A DNA stretch of 36,093 nucleotides from positions 29,172 through 65,264 of the forward strand of contig JAPLNL010000115.1 of assembly GCA_026692905.1 (NCBI GenBank), in the 5' to 3' direction. Origin of the DNA: Planctomycetota bacterium (GTDB lineage Bacteria; Planctomycetota; Planctomycetia; Pirellulales; Pirellulaceae). Positions 23,302-32,805 of the stretch are shown here, one piece after another (positions within the stretch are counted from its first letter, which is position 1; every line of letters starts with the position of its first letter). The translations under genes and the position numbers were made by a program. The notes under the pieces are model-generated. The model ran no database searches and was not told the origin of the DNA. It was given only the letters and a program-made list of their open reading frames with translations.

Positions 23302-25968
23302 GTGAATAATTCGCAAAGACAGACGAACCGAAACCGCCGAGATCGCAATTCATCTTGGTGGGTTAGGGTTTCAGATCGCGTAGCCAAACAAGTGATTACC
23401 GTTGGTGGTGTCGGAACCATCTTGGTCGTCATGCTTGTCGTTCTTGTTTTGCTTGGCAACGTTCTGCCCCTTTTCCAAAGCAACTCGGCTACGGCATTTG
23501 CGCCGATATCCATTCGGACGGATTCTTCGAAAAATGTTGGCTCTGAGAAAGCAGCGATTGACGCAGATGGGGCAAGGCCGATAGCGGCGGGGGTTGATGA
23601 GTATGCTGAACTCCTTTGGGTGCTTCATCGCGGCGACTACTTGACGGTTCACTCCATTGCCACTGGAAAGCAGCTCAGTTCTCATCCAGCGTCGGGCGAG
23701 TCACTCGGCAATATCGAATGTTGTGCCGTTGCGGATAATGACGCCAGCATGGTGGCCGGATACTCAAATGGCTCGATCCGGCCCATTACCGTCACAATTC
23801 AAGTTGAGTTCATTCCACTGGCCAAGGTGCCAGCTGAAATCGCAACGGAACTCAAATCGGATGTCGCCTCGTCCGAAGGCGTTTTGTATCGGGCGATGGC
23901 GAGTGGTTTGGTTCGTAAGCAAGCTGTAAGCGATGTGAAGTTTCACCCGGCGGTTCCGCTTTTTCAGAAGCCGGTAACCTGCGTCGACTGGCGGAATCCG
24001 CAGGCCGCTTCTAGTTTTGACGAGTCGCAATCGTGGACTTGGGGGGCAACCGATGGCCATTCGATTGCGCTGGGAACGATCAACAATAAGGTCAACAGTT
24101 TCTCAGGGGCCATCAGTCAGGAAACAGCAACTTGGACGCATGTTTCCCAAGAGGCTGAGTCAGACAAATCTCCTTCGGTTCTTGCTCTGATGATTGGTTC
24201 TCGATCGGAGCAGGTACAAACGCTTGATACCAAAGGCAAAGTGGTTTCTTGGTTGCCTTCAGGCGAGAAAAATTTGGTTTCTGGATTGTCTCATACTTCG
24301 TTAGCTGGCTCCGAGAGCAAAGCAACGGTGGGAGTACCATTGCTTGGTCGATCTACCTTGATGATCGGTAGTCAATCGGGGTACATTGAAAGTGTCGCCA
24401 CCACAGCCACTAGCGGCGGCCAAGAGTTGTTATCGATTCATCAGTTTGGCGGCAAGGATGGTGCTATCGCTGATTTGGCGGCTTCACCAGAAAGCCGGAT
24501 CGTCGTTGCCCAATTCCAAAGTGGCAAAGGAGCCGCGTACTATGTGCCGACGAATCGCCAATTGATTTCCTGGGATGCGAAAATGGAAGGGAGCGACGGC
24601 TTCCGGCCTCGTGTTTTCTTTTCGGCGAATGCGGCCTGTGTAGGACTGGTAAACGAAACGCATGTCGATTTGTGGCGTCTGAGTGTTCCATTCCCCGAAG
24701 CGTCGTTAAGCTCATTCTTTAATCGCATTTGGTACGAGGGGTATGGATCGCCGCAACATATTTGGCAGAGCAGTACAGGAACTGTCGAAGGGGAATACAA
24801 GTTCGGCTTCTGGCCTTTGATTTTCGGGACGCTCAAGGCAACTTTCTTTTCGTTGTTGATCGGCGCCCCGATCGCATTGATGGCAGCCATCTTCGGTAGC
24901 GAGTTCATGAGTAGCCGCTGGCGTAGCCGAGTGAAGCCCGTGATTGAGTTGATGGCGAGTGTGCCCAGTGTTGTATTGGGGTTTGTAGGGGCATTGGTTC
25001 TTGCACCAATCTTGCGAGACAATTTGATGTGGGTATTGCTTTCGGTCGTTTCGATTCTCTTTTTATTCCTATTGGCGTCGCATGTTTGGCTTGTCGTTCC
25101 AGGTGGGATTGCCATTCGAATGCGACATTTTCGACTTCCTATCCTGTTTTTGCTGATCCCACTTGGGATGCTTTTGGCGAAGAATCTTGCTCGTACCGTG
25201 GAATCGGTGTTGTTTCGAGGAAACTTGATCCAATGGCTTTCCAACAATGATGGCTCAGGCTGGTCTGGATGGTTTTGCTTAGCAGTTCTGCCCGTTTCGT
25301 TGCTAGTTGCTTGGTTATTCTCGGGGCCGCTTAGCCCGCTGATCCAGACGCTATCGAAGAAGCTGAGTCCGATGCGATTTTCGTTTGTCAATCTCGGGCT
25401 GTTTGGTTGCGGAACGTTGGCTGTGCTTCTGATTTCGGCGCTGGCTGCGTGGGGTTTTACTCTGGTTGGCATGGATCCGCGAGGCTCGGTGCTTGGCCCA
25501 TATCAAGAGCGAAATGCATTATTGGTTGGGGGTATTTTAGGCTTTGCGATTATTCCGTTGATTTACACCATTTCCGAGGATGCGTTGCAATCAGTGCCTC
25601 AGCATTTGCGAAGTGCATCGTTGGGTTGTGGTGCAACGACCTGGCAGACGACGATTCGAGTGGTCGTTCCGACGGCCATGAGTGGGCTCTTTAGCGCGAT
25701 GATGATCGGCTTTGGTCGTGCGGTTGGTGAGACGATGGTGGTATTGATGGCGGCGGGCAATACGCCTGTAATGGACATCAATCCGATGAACGGCTACCGA
25801 ACGTTGTCCGCGACGCTTGCTACGGAATTGCCAGAAGCGGCTCGTGGCTCAACACACTTTCACGCCTTGTTTTTGGCTGCGTTTCTTTTGTTTTGCTTTA
25901 CGCTGGTTGCGAATACCATTGCGGAAGTCGTTCGATTGCGTTTCCGTAAGCGAGCGTATCAACTATGA
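23302..25968 (+). CDS. pstC: Phosphate ABC transporter permease PstC, enlarged with periplasmic propeller-like domain
   Basis: The protein has 888 residues, starts at a GTG and has no clear ribosome-binding site; typical PstC is about 300-320. There is one membrane helix at about 31-55. Residues about 60-480 follow as a predicted periplasmic region with WD40-like blade motifs (ELLWVLHRGDYLTVHSIATG, SMVAGYSNGSI, STLMIGSQSGYIESV, VDLWRL). The canonical permease part starts near 500 (FGFWPLIFGTLKATFFSLLI) and contains ASVPSVVLGFVGALVLAP and the EAA loop SASLGCGATTWQTTIRVVVP near 773. Between these is an insertion of about 165 residues with several extra hydrophobic helices (about 570-735). The gene overlaps pstA by 4 bases (ATGA). 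Enlarged PstC forms exist in some proteobacteria; the propeller assignment is by eye. Confidence 0.88.
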   Translation: MNNSQRQTNRNRRDRNSSWWVRVSDRVAKQVITVGGVGTILVVMLVVLVLLGNVLPLFQSNSATAFAPISIRTDSSKNVGSEKAAIDADGARPIAAGVDEYAELLWVLHRGDYLTVHSIATGKQLSSHPASGESLGNIECCAVADNDASMVAGYSNGSIRPITVTIQVEFIPLAKVPAEIATELKSDVASSEGVLYRAMASGLVRKQAVSDVKFHPAVPLFQKPVTCVDWRNPQAASSFDESQSWTWGATDGHSIALGTINNKVNSFSGAISQETATWTHVSQEAESDKSPSVLALMIGSRSEQVQTLDTKGKVVSWLPSGEKNLVSGLSHTSLAGSESKATVGVPLLGRSTLMIGSQSGYIESVATTATSGGQELLSIHQFGGKDGAIADLAASPESRIVVAQFQSGKGAAYYVPTNRQLISWDAKMEGSDGFRPRVFFSANAACVGLVNETHVDLWRLSVPFPEASLSSFFNRIWYEGYGSPQHIWQSSTGTVEGEYKFGFWPLIFGTLKATFFSLLIGAPIALMAAIFGSEFMSSRWRSRVKPVIELMASVPSVVLGFVGALVLAPILRDNLMWVLLSVVSILFLFLLASHVWLVVPGGIAIRMRHFRLPILFLLIPLGMLLAKNLARTVESVLFRGNLIQWLSNNDGSGWSGWFCLAVLPVSLLVAWLFSGPLSPLIQTLSKKLSPMRFSFVNLGLFGCGTLAVLLISALAAWGFTLVGMDPRGSVLGPYQERNALLVGGILGFAIIPLIYTISEDALQSVPQHLRSASLGCGATTWQTTIRVVVPTAMSGLFSAMMIGFGRAVGETMVVLMAAGNTPVMDINPMNGYRTLSATLATELPEAARGSTHFHALFLAAFLLFCFTLVANTIAEVVRLRFRKRAYQL

Positions 25969-28631
25969 GAACGCATGCACGCGCCAAGTCGACTGGCCAA
26001 AGCCTTATCGCACAAGGGGAGCCGATGGTATGGCTCACCGGTGGGATGTTTGCTATCGCTTGCTCCATGATTATCGCTTTGTTAGCGTTGATTCTGGTCA
26101 AGGGACTATCGACCCATTGGCAACGTCCATTTGCAATCTATCCGTTGCTGAGCGGCGAATTTGAGGCGGGTGAACTCCAGTATCAGCAGCCATTCAATAT
26201 CAGCCGCCAATCGCTCGGACAGCTCGATGAAAAAAGCAGAGTCAAGGCCGAAGAGGTCTTAGCTGGACGCGATCAAGCGGAGTCGACTCAACTGTATTTG
26301 CGAACCGGCAACTACGATGTGAGTAACCGGCACTTTGCCTTTGTGCCGACCGTCACGATGAGTAGTAGTCCTATCGATTTGGAGAACGGGCGATCGTTCC
26401 GTCCTGACGATATTTGGTTATTGGAACGCCGCGAATGGGGCGTACTTTATGGTTTTCCATGTCGACTAGAACAAGCATTTACACCCGAGTCAGATGGGAG
26501 CTTGGCAAGCCTGAAGGTTCTTTTGGAAAACCTTCCAGGCTTGACTGATGGTGCAGAGAATTCGGCAACGTGGGCGGCGGAGTTCGCGGGCGACTTAAAT
26601 GCTTCTTTGATTGCTGCGACCGGAGAGCTAAGAAGTGCATGGGAAAAGGATCTCGTAGGAGGCAAGTCTTCCAGCGAGACTATGAATACAACGACGGACG
26701 TGGCGGCATTGAAGAGCGCGGTAGAGAAGTCTCAGTACAGACAATCGCTGTTGATGGGCAAGATCGAAGCGGCCAAGCAGCGATTGGGGCGACTGGATCG
26801 TCAGTTGTCATCGTCGCGAGTGGGTGTTCGCAAGGCGGAACTTCGAGATAAAACCGATTTGCAGGCCATCGCGGATGAGGCAACTCAATTAAGTACTGCG
26901 AATGCGATTTCCGATGCGATGGGGGCTGATTTAATGGCATCCATTCAAGTCTGGAAAAAGCGATGGCAAAGCGTGCCGGAGAGACAAAGCCAATTGGCAA
27001 GCTTAGAGCTCGCAGCAAAGAAGCGGTTGGAATTGGAGCAATCTGATTTCGCTCCATCGCTTGCGGACCTAAAGACACGCATGTCTGCGATGCCTTATGC
27101 TTCCAAGCGGGCATTAGAAGCGGTTTTGAAGGTGGCCGACTCCGTCACTCGGACTCAATATACGCTCAATTTAGAAATAGCCAGGCTCGAAGCTGGACTG
27201 CAGTCCGAGGTGCTAGCCTTGCAAGTGCCGACGTTGGATTGGCTGGGAGAAGTTCCCCTCAATCCTGACTCTAGCAAAAACGCGAATGTTCCGCTTGCGA
27301 CATCCCAGATGACTTTGGATGCAGAGCTTGCGAAGGTGGTTGGCTTGGACACGGCCGAAGGTGGTGCTCAGCTCGTTGGCGATCGTATCAACCTGAGTGC
27401 AACGCAATCGTTGCTCGCCATTGATGCGCTGTCAGGTCGGAAGCGAGTTTGGCTTGTTGAAGATCCAGAAAAGAGATCAACGCGGGTTGCGTCCTTGAGG
27501 GAGAAAACCGTTTTGGTTTCGGATATCGTCCGATTGGTGGAGCCCAATCAGCTTGGTGTGTATGGCAAAGTGCGTCTCTACCTAATTCGCTGGCTTGAGT
27601 TTTTGTTTGGTCAGCCTCGAGAAGGTGGAATTGAAGGGGGCTTTTTTCCAGCTCTCTGGGGGACGATTGTCATGACGTTGATCATGTCGATTGCGGTGAT
27701 GCCCTTTGGTGTGATTGCGGCCCTTTATATGCGGGAGTACGCCAAGAGCGGATGGGTGTTGAGCATCATTCGGATCAGCATCAATAATTTGGCTGGGGTG
27801 CCAAGCATCGTTTACGGTGTATTTGGCCTGTCCTTTTTCTGTTACACGATTGGTGGTTATATCGATGGAGGTCCCATCAAGGCTGGCTTTGCGCCATGGC
27901 CATCGAGTCTTTGGTTTATCGCGTTAGCGGTGACTGCGTTTGCGGGGACAGGAGCCTTCTTTTTGGCCGCATTAGCCTCAGGTTCACCTGCGCAGATGTC
28001 ACCGTTTCGCAAGCGGTTGGCTAGTTTCGGCGGCTTTTTTTGGCTTTTTTGCTTGATTGGGCTAGTTTGCTTAGTTGTGAAGTCGCCGTTCTTCCATGGT
28101 TTTTATCAGGCAACGTTGCCGAATCCGACGTACGGCAAGGGCTGTTTGTTGTGGGCTTCCTGCACATTGGCCTTGTTGACATTGCCGGTCGTGATTGTCG
28201 CCACCGAAGAAGCTTTGGCGGCAGTTCCGAACTCGATACGGGAAGGATCGTATGCTTGCGGGGCCGGCAAGTGGCAGACGTTGCAACGCATCGTGCTACC
28301 GTATGCCCGACCTGGAATCATTACAGGTTTTATTTTGGCGATGGCTCGAGGGGCAGGAGAAGTGGCGCCGATGATGTTGGTTGGTGCGATACCGTTGGTG
28401 ACTGAGTTGCCACTCGACTTTGACTTTCCTTTTTTCCATGGTTCACGCTCCTTTATGCACCTTGGTTTTCAGATCTATTCGCTCGGATTTCAGAGTCAGA
28501 ATAGCGAAGCGGCCAAGCCTATGGTGTTTACGGCGACGTTACTATTGTTAACTATAGTCACGTTGCTCAACGTGACAGCGATCTGGCTCCGCGCGAGACT
28601 TCGCAAACGATTCCAAGTCAGCCAGTTCTAA
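25965..28631 (+). CDS. pstA: Phosphate ABC transporter permease PstA, enlarged with coiled-coil region
   Basis: The protein has 888 residues, against about 280-300 for typical PstA. Its ATG overlaps the pstC stop by 4 bases. One membrane helix lies at about 17-48, followed by a predicted periplasmic region with FRPDDIWLLERREWGVLYGF near 145. A long helical Lys/Glu/Gln/Leu-rich segment (about 190-420), likely coiled coil, comes next. The canonical permease core starts near 555 (FFPALWGTIVMTLIMSIAVM), with NNLAGVPSIVYGVFGLSFF and the EAA loop GSYACGAGKWQTLQRIVLP near 760. An additional hydrophobic segment (FFWLFCLIGLVCLVVKS) is inserted in the core. With PstC it forms the membrane channel driven by PstB. 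What the extra periplasmic parts do is unknown. Confidence 0.88.
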   Translation: MRTHARAKSTGQSLIAQGEPMVWLTGGMFAIACSMIIALLALILVKGLSTHWQRPFAIYPLLSGEFEAGELQYQQPFNISRQSLGQLDEKSRVKAEEVLAGRDQAESTQLYLRTGNYDVSNRHFAFVPTVTMSSSPIDLENGRSFRPDDIWLLERREWGVLYGFPCRLEQAFTPESDGSLASLKVLLENLPGLTDGAENSATWAAEFAGDLNASLIAATGELRSAWEKDLVGGKSSSETMNTTTDVAALKSAVEKSQYRQSLLMGKIEAAKQRLGRLDRQLSSSRVGVRKAELRDKTDLQAIADEATQLSTANAISDAMGADLMASIQVWKKRWQSVPERQSQLASLELAAKKRLELEQSDFAPSLADLKTRMSAMPYASKRALEAVLKVADSVTRTQYTLNLEIARLEAGLQSEVLALQVPTLDWLGEVPLNPDSSKNANVPLATSQMTLDAELAKVVGLDTAEGGAQLVGDRINLSATQSLLAIDALSGRKRVWLVEDPEKRSTRVASLREKTVLVSDIVRLVEPNQLGVYGKVRLYLIRWLEFLFGQPREGGIEGGFFPALWGTIVMTLIMSIAVMPFGVIAALYMREYAKSGWVLSIIRISINNLAGVPSIVYGVFGLSFFCYTIGGYIDGGPIKAGFAPWPSSLWFIALAVTAFAGTGAFFLAALASGSPAQMSPFRKRLASFGGFFWLFCLIGLVCLVVKSPFFHGFYQATLPNPTYGKGCLLWASCTLALLTLPVVIVATEEALAAVPNSIREGSYACGAGKWQTLQRIVLPYARPGIITGFILAMARGAGEVAPMMLVGAIPLVTELPLDFDFPFFHGSRSFMHLGFQIYSLGFQSQNSEAAKPMVFTATLLLLTIVTLLNVTAIWLRARLRKRFQVSQF

Positions 28632-28649
28632 AAACGCAACGATTTGATT

Positions 28650-29474
28650 ATGGACAGACTAAAAGCAATCGCAGATGGCCAACATATTGAGTCGGTTTTG
28701 CATGACGAAGTTTTGCAAGAAGACCCGGTCTTGAAAATTGTTGGTTTCAATTTGTTTTATGGTCGCAAGCAAGCGATACACAATATCTCGATGCCGATCG
28801 CACGAGGCAAGGTTACTGCGTTGATCGGCCCGAGCGGATGTGGTAAGTCGACACTGCTCCGAAGCGTGAACCGGATGAACGATTTGATCGATACGGTTCG
28901 GATCGAGGGAGATATGTTGCTGGGCGAGGACTCGATTTTTGCTCCGGGCGTAGACGTCATTCAGCTTCGCAAGAGAATGGGAATGGTGTTTCAGAAACCT
29001 AATCCGTTCCCGATGAGTATTTTCGAAAATGTTATTTATCCTCTGCGGATTGATGGCGAACGGAACAAGCAGCGGTTGATGCAAGTTTGCGAGCAGTCGT
29101 TGCGAGGTGCAGCGTTGTGGGAAGAGGTCAAAGACCGTCTTCACGAGAGTGGGCTAGGACTCTCGGGCGGCCAGCAGCAGCGGCTATGCATCGCGCGAGC
29201 GATCGCGAGCGACCCGGAGGTTTTGCTTTTGGACGAACCTTGTTCGGCTTTGGATCCGTTGGCGACTGGCAAGATCGAGGATTTGATCGAAAGGCTGAAA
29301 GGAGACTATTCGATTTTGATCGTGACGCACAACATGCAGCAAGCGTCCCGAATCAGCGATTTCACTGCGTTTATGTATCTCGGTCGATTGGTGGAGCTTG
29401 GATTGACCTCAAGGATATTTACGAAACCCAAGCTTAAGGAAACCGAAGATTACATCACGGGCCGATTTGGCTAG
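28650..29474 (+). CDS. pstB: Phosphate ABC transporter ATP-binding protein PstB
   Basis: A 274-residue cytoplasmic ATPase from the ATG at 28650 (a TTG two codons earlier is in frame), 18 bases after pstA. All nucleotide-binding motifs are intact: Walker [10 protein letters not shown] (60-68), Q-loop Q115 in [11 protein letters not shown] (typical of PstB), signature LSGGQQQRL (171-179), Walker B VLLLDEP (191-197) and switch His H227 in IVTHNM. It couples ATP hydrolysis to phosphate import through PstC/PstA. It is the last gene of the operon; phoU, which often follows pstB, is not present. The intergenic stretch 29475-29714 that follows has only a pyrimidine run (about 29680-29697) and no recognised terminator or gene. 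Confidence 0.96.
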   Translation: MDRLKAIADGQHIESVLHDEVLQEDPVLKIVGFNLFYGRKQAIHNISMPIARGKVTALIGPSGCGKSTLLRSVNRMNDLIDTVRIEGDMLLGEDSIFAPGVDVIQLRKRMGMVFQKPNPFPMSIFENVIYPLRIDGERNKQRLMQVCEQSLRGAALWEEVKDRLHESGLGLSGGQQQRLCIARAIASDPEVLLLDEPCSALDPLATGKIEDLIERLKGDYSILIVTHNMQQASRISDFTAFMYLGRLVELGLTSRIFTKPKLKETEDYITGRFG

Positions 29475-29714
29475 GGGTGCACTTGAATTTAGAACAGCTT
29501 TTTCGTGTCATCGAGTTGGGGGCAGTTTGGTCAACTCTCTACCGTGAGCCCTGCGGCATGAAAGCGGATGGGAGTGTCCGGATTGGGAATCGGAACGCCA
29601 GGTATCAAAACGGAAGATTTTGATCTCTCGCAACATTGGTCAGTTACACACGATATACTTGAGGGAACAATTGGTTTGCTTTTCTCTCTCTCTTTCTGAT
29701 TGGTGGTGTGTCTG

Positions 29715-30749
29715 ATGAAGCGGAAATTTTTGCGGACTGGCTTTACCCTTGTAGAGTTGCTGGTCGTCATTGCGATTATTGGGATTCTAGTTGGTCTTTT
29801 GCTTCCTGCTGTGCAAGCCGCTCGCGAGGCTGCTCGAAGGATGCAATGCGGCAACAACATGAAGCAAATGGGGTTGGCGATTCACAATCACGAATCGACT
29901 TTCAAGAATATTCCAGCTTGGGGCCGCCAAATCCCTGCTATCGAGTATCCAACTTCGCCTAGTAACCCGTACGGGCAGCGAGCGACCTTCGGCGTTTTGT
30001 TTCGATTGTTACCGTACCTTGAGCAAAGTACGATTTATCAGTTGTTCGATTTGAAACGATCGTATATCGATCCCGTTAACATGGCTCCGCCGCTTGGAAC
30101 GCTTTCGATATCGGGATTCGCCACGGTTCCTGGTTTTATCTGCCCATCGACCCCAAGTAATTTTTCCGACTATGGGCCGTACTTTGCCGTCAGTGGATTG
30201 CCCATTTCGCCGACGACTCCTTACATCCTCCCACGTACAGATTATCGGCCAATCCGAGCCATTCGTGGAACTCTGAACCTCTGCGTTGGTTTGCCGAACA
30301 CGACGACCGACAATGCAATGCTTTCCGTTCCCAATGGCAACATCGAAGCAAAGAGCACGGTCCGGTTCAGCGAAGTGACCGACGGACTGTCCAATACCAT
30401 TTGTTTTGTTGAACAAGCTGGTATGCAAAAACGTTACTTCAAGGGTAAGCCGTTTCCTGGCACCACATTGCTCGACAATGGACTTGGCCTCAATTCCTTT
30501 TATGGGGACGTCAACATCGCGAGGCAGATTCGCGGGTTGAGTGGCGCTAACATTGCAGATCCGACACAGCAAGGCTGTACCGTAATCAACGTATGGAACG
30601 AAGAGAACCCATACTCGTTCCATACGGGCGGCGTGCAAGTAACTCGTGGCGATGGCTCCGTTTTCTTTATGAGCCAAAGCATTAGCAATGAAGTGCTAGT
30701 TGCGTTCGTTAGTCGCGATGGTGGTGAAAACGTCGGCGCTCCCGAATAG
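29715..30749 (+). CDS. DUF1559 domain protein with type IV pilin-like N-terminus
   Basis: A 344-residue protein from the ATG at 29715; an in-frame TTG at 29700 is less likely. The N-terminus is a class III-signal/prepilin motif: [20 protein letters not shown], with predicted cleavage after G9 and Glu at position +5. It continues into [17 protein letters not shown], the standard start of DUF1559 proteins. The C-terminus has [20 protein letters not shown], the typical HxGGxxxxxxDGSVxF motif. Hundreds of paralogues occur per planctomycete genome; they are thought to be pseudopilin-like and exported or membrane-anchored, with unknown role. It is followed by a terminator and then a small lipoprotein gene, a recurrent planctomycete pairing. 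Confidence 0.93.
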   Translation: MKRKFLRTGFTLVELLVVIAIIGILVGLLLPAVQAAREAARRMQCGNNMKQMGLAIHNHESTFKNIPAWGRQIPAIEYPTSPSNPYGQRATFGVLFRLLPYLEQSTIYQLFDLKRSYIDPVNMAPPLGTLSISGFATVPGFICPSTPSNFSDYGPYFAVSGLPISPTTPYILPRTDYRPIRAIRGTLNLCVGLPNTTTDNAMLSVPNGNIEAKSTVRFSEVTDGLSNTICFVEQAGMQKRYFKGKPFPGTTLLDNGLGLNSFYGDVNIARQIRGLSGANIADPTQQGCTVINVWNEENPYSFHTGGVQVTRGDGSVFFMSQSISNEVLVAFVSRDGGENVGAPE

Positions 30750-30767
30750 TTGGTGACAAGTTGTACC

Positions 30768-30798
30768 AGGCCGAAGCAGGCAACGGCTTCGGCCTTTT
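30768..30798 (+). terminator. Rho-independent terminator
   Basis: AGGCCGAAGC (30768-30777) pairs perfectly with GCTTCGGCCT (30786-30795) around an 8-base loop and is followed by a short T tract. It lies 19 bases after the DUF1559 stop. Confidence 0.88.
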
Positions 30799-30851
30799 CT
30801 GTATGCAAGTAGTGGAATCTCGTAAGAATTACTGACATGCCTCGAACTGCT

Positions 30852-30874
30852 GGAAGTTTTACAACTTCCGCTAC
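30852..30874 (-). repeat. Hairpin repeat, copy C (GTAGCG family, inverted)
   Basis: On the minus strand: GTAGC, GGAAGTT, loop GTAA, AACTTCC. It shares the GTAGCG flank and loop core with copies A (19201) and B (19245), with a different but still perfectly paired stem. It lies between a terminator and the lipoprotein gene. Confidence 0.6.
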
Positions 30875-30965
30875 GAGTACGGGCTTTATTCAACGCAATT
30901 GAGGGATGAACCCTGCCTGTCATTTCGCCAATGACCGAATCTTAGTACTCTTTTTCAAAAACAAA

Positions 30966-31403
30966 ATGACAACTCAATTTCAGAACTTTGGCTCTATTAG
31001 TGCAGTCGTATTTTGTGCCTTCATCGCTGGATGTGGCGGTAGCAACAAAATGGTACAAGTTTCTGGAAGTGTTGCTGTTGACGGCAAACCTGCCGACGGC
31101 GCTGCATTGCTTTTTTTCCCGTCCGGTGACGGGCCGGTTGCGACTGCGACTTGCAATGCCGAGGGGAAGTACAAACTAGTATGTGAAGGAGAGCCCGGCA
31201 TACCAAAGGGTAGCTACTCCGTTGCCATTCGGTGGCCAGATCCCTCTGTCAAACCAACAGCCGCCCAGAAAATGACCGGCCTGTTCAACGAGGGGCCAGA
31301 TCTACTGAAGGGAAAGTATGAATCCAAGCAGAAGACGACCCTCAAGGCAGAAATCACCGCAAGCACAACCGAACTGGTGCTCTTCGACCTCAAGTCGAAT
31401 TGA
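30966..31403 (+). CDS. Small lipoprotein with carboxypeptidase-regulatory-like domain
   Basis: A 145-residue protein from the ATG at 30966; an in-frame ATG at 30906 would place 20 polar residues ahead of the signal peptide and is rejected. The lipobox is IAGC with Cys at residue 23, followed by a GG linker. The mature part is a single beta-sandwich: VSGSVAVDGKPADGAALLFFP, GKYKLVCEGEPGIPKGSYSVAI and a C-terminal strand TELVLFDLK. This matches the planctomycete transthyretin/carboxypeptidase-regulatory-like lipoproteins that regularly sit beside DUF1559 genes. It is probably anchored in a membrane; function unknown. Confidence 0.88.
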   Translation: MTTQFQNFGSISAVVFCAFIAGCGGSNKMVQVSGSVAVDGKPADGAALLFFPSGDGPVATATCNAEGKYKLVCEGEPGIPKGSYSVAIRWPDPSVKPTAAQKMTGLFNEGPDLLKGKYESKQKTTLKAEITASTTELVLFDLKSN

Positions 31404-31476
31404 CCCTTTTCCAGAAATTGCGATGGTCCCACTTGCGAGCACGGATAGCCCATTTGTTTGTTGAGCGGCACAGCGT

Positions 31477-32805
31477 TTACAGATCTGCCAACGTTGCTTC
31501 GGCATCGCCAAATGTTTCGGCCGATACTCCCATGCGGTTCATCAGGGACAAATACAAACTGCAAAGCTTGCGCTCGGAGTCAGGTCGATGTTCGTAGTCC
31601 AAAACGCGGCCCGTTTTTAGCTCTCCGTTCAATCCGCCGGCAGTCAAAAGCGGCACCTTTTGCGAGTTGTGCGCACTACCAGACCACATGTTGTTGATGA
31701 ACAGCAAACAGGTGTGATCGAGTACCGTTCCGTCCCCTTCGGACATCGAGTCCAGCTTGCTAGCCAAGTACGCGTACTGGCTACAGTAATAGGTTGAAAT
31801 TCGTTCAAACTCATCGGAACGATCATTGTGCGATGCCGAGTGGTGAGCGTTTCGTGCGTCAAGGAACGGATAAAAGAGGCCGGAGATATCGCGGCAAAGC
31901 AACAAGGTGGCGATACGCGTTTTGTCGGTTTGGAACGCCAACGCAACGATGTCGCACATCAATTTCATGTGCTCTCGGATGTCCTCTGGCAATCCGTTAT
32001 CTGGACGTGCCATCCTCGCGATGGCTCGCAGATTGCCGTCAACACGAGCTTTGGCTTTCTCTTGAGCTTTTCTCTGTTGGTCAATTCCCTGTTCCACTTC
32101 TCGAACACTCGACAGGAATTCGTCCAGTTTGCGCCGATCGTCCAAGCTGGCTTGACGACGCAGATCTGCGGCATGTTCTCCCACACGGTCGAGGACGCTT
32201 TGATTGCGACGCGCACCGCGGTTTTCGAAGAGACTGTCGAAAGCAAGTGCGGGATAGACCTCCATCGGAACCGGCGACGTCGCGTTTTGCCATGATATGT
32301 GCGAGCTATAGGCCATGGAAAAGTTTGTCTCGTGGTAACCGGTAACAGGTTGTTCGCATCCCAGGACTAAGCTTGACTGGATCGTATCGCTTCCGATCTT
32401 ATTGGCTAGCAGTTGATCAATGCTGGTTCCACCGCCAAGCTCTGCTCCTTTTCTCAACGAGGCACCCGAAAGGATATTGCCCGTCTGTCCAGGGTGGATA
32501 CCGACGCCGGTTGCGTTCTTGTTAAACAAGCCGTTGATCACATTGACTTTACCCTTGATCGCTTCCAACGGTTTGAGGGATTTGCCGAGCTCCATTCCTT
32601 GTTCATTTGGCTTAGCCCACCAATGATCCGCATTGATGCCGCAAGCCATGAATAGTACCCCCAATCGCTTTGGGAAATCCGGAGAATCGCTGCTCTGCGA
32701 CGCCTCCTCACCCCACACCGGTAGCGATTGCAACCAAGGTAGGGTCATCGAAACACCCGCTCCTTGGAGAAGGATACGTCGGGACAACCTCTTTTTATTC
32801 GACAT
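31477..32805 (-). CDS. DUF1552 domain-containing exported protein
   Basis: A 442-residue protein. The ATG at 32805 is preferred because AAGGA lies about 8 bases upstream; an in-frame ATG at 32832 also exists. The N-terminus has a Tat-like twin-arginine signal (SRRILLQGAGVSMTLPWLQS). The body matches DUF1552: FMACGINADHWWAKP, GIHPGQTGNILSGA, TSIDQLLANKIG, DLRRQASLDDRRKLDEFLSS, then NAHHSASHND, equivalent to the family's HHxxSHH motif, and CLLFINNMWSGSAHNSQKVP. These proteins are always paired with DUF1592/DUF1588 cytochrome proteins, as here, where the start overlaps the end of the upstream gene by 11 bases. The biochemical function is unknown. Confidence 0.92.
   Translation of the reverse strand: MSNKKRLSRRILLQGAGVSMTLPWLQSLPVWGEEASQSSDSPDFPKRLGVLFMACGINADHWWAKPNEQGMELGKSLKPLEAIKGKVNVINGLFNKNATGVGIHPGQTGNILSGASLRKGAELGGGTSIDQLLANKIGSDTIQSSLVLGCEQPVTGYHETNFSMAYSSHISWQNATSPVPMEVYPALAFDSLFENRGARRNQSVLDRVGEHAADLRRQASLDDRRKLDEFLSSVREVEQGIDQQRKAQEKAKARVDGNLRAIARMARPDNGLPEDIREHMKLMCDIVALAFQTDKTRIATLLLCRDISGLFYPFLDARNAHHSASHNDRSDEFERISTYYCSQYAYLASKLDSMSEGDGTVLDHTCLLFINNMWSGSAHNSQKVPLLTAGGLNGELKTGRVLDYEHRPDSERKLCSLYLSLMNRMGVSAETFGDAEATLADL

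Noticed and set aside
22426-23316. 296-codon minus-strand frame opposite pstS
   Set aside because: It is antisense to a well-supported pstS and lacks any start signal or domain.
24540-25472. 310-codon open frame on the minus strand inside pstC
   Set aside because: It is antisense to conserved PstC permease motifs and has shadow-like composition without any recognisable domain.
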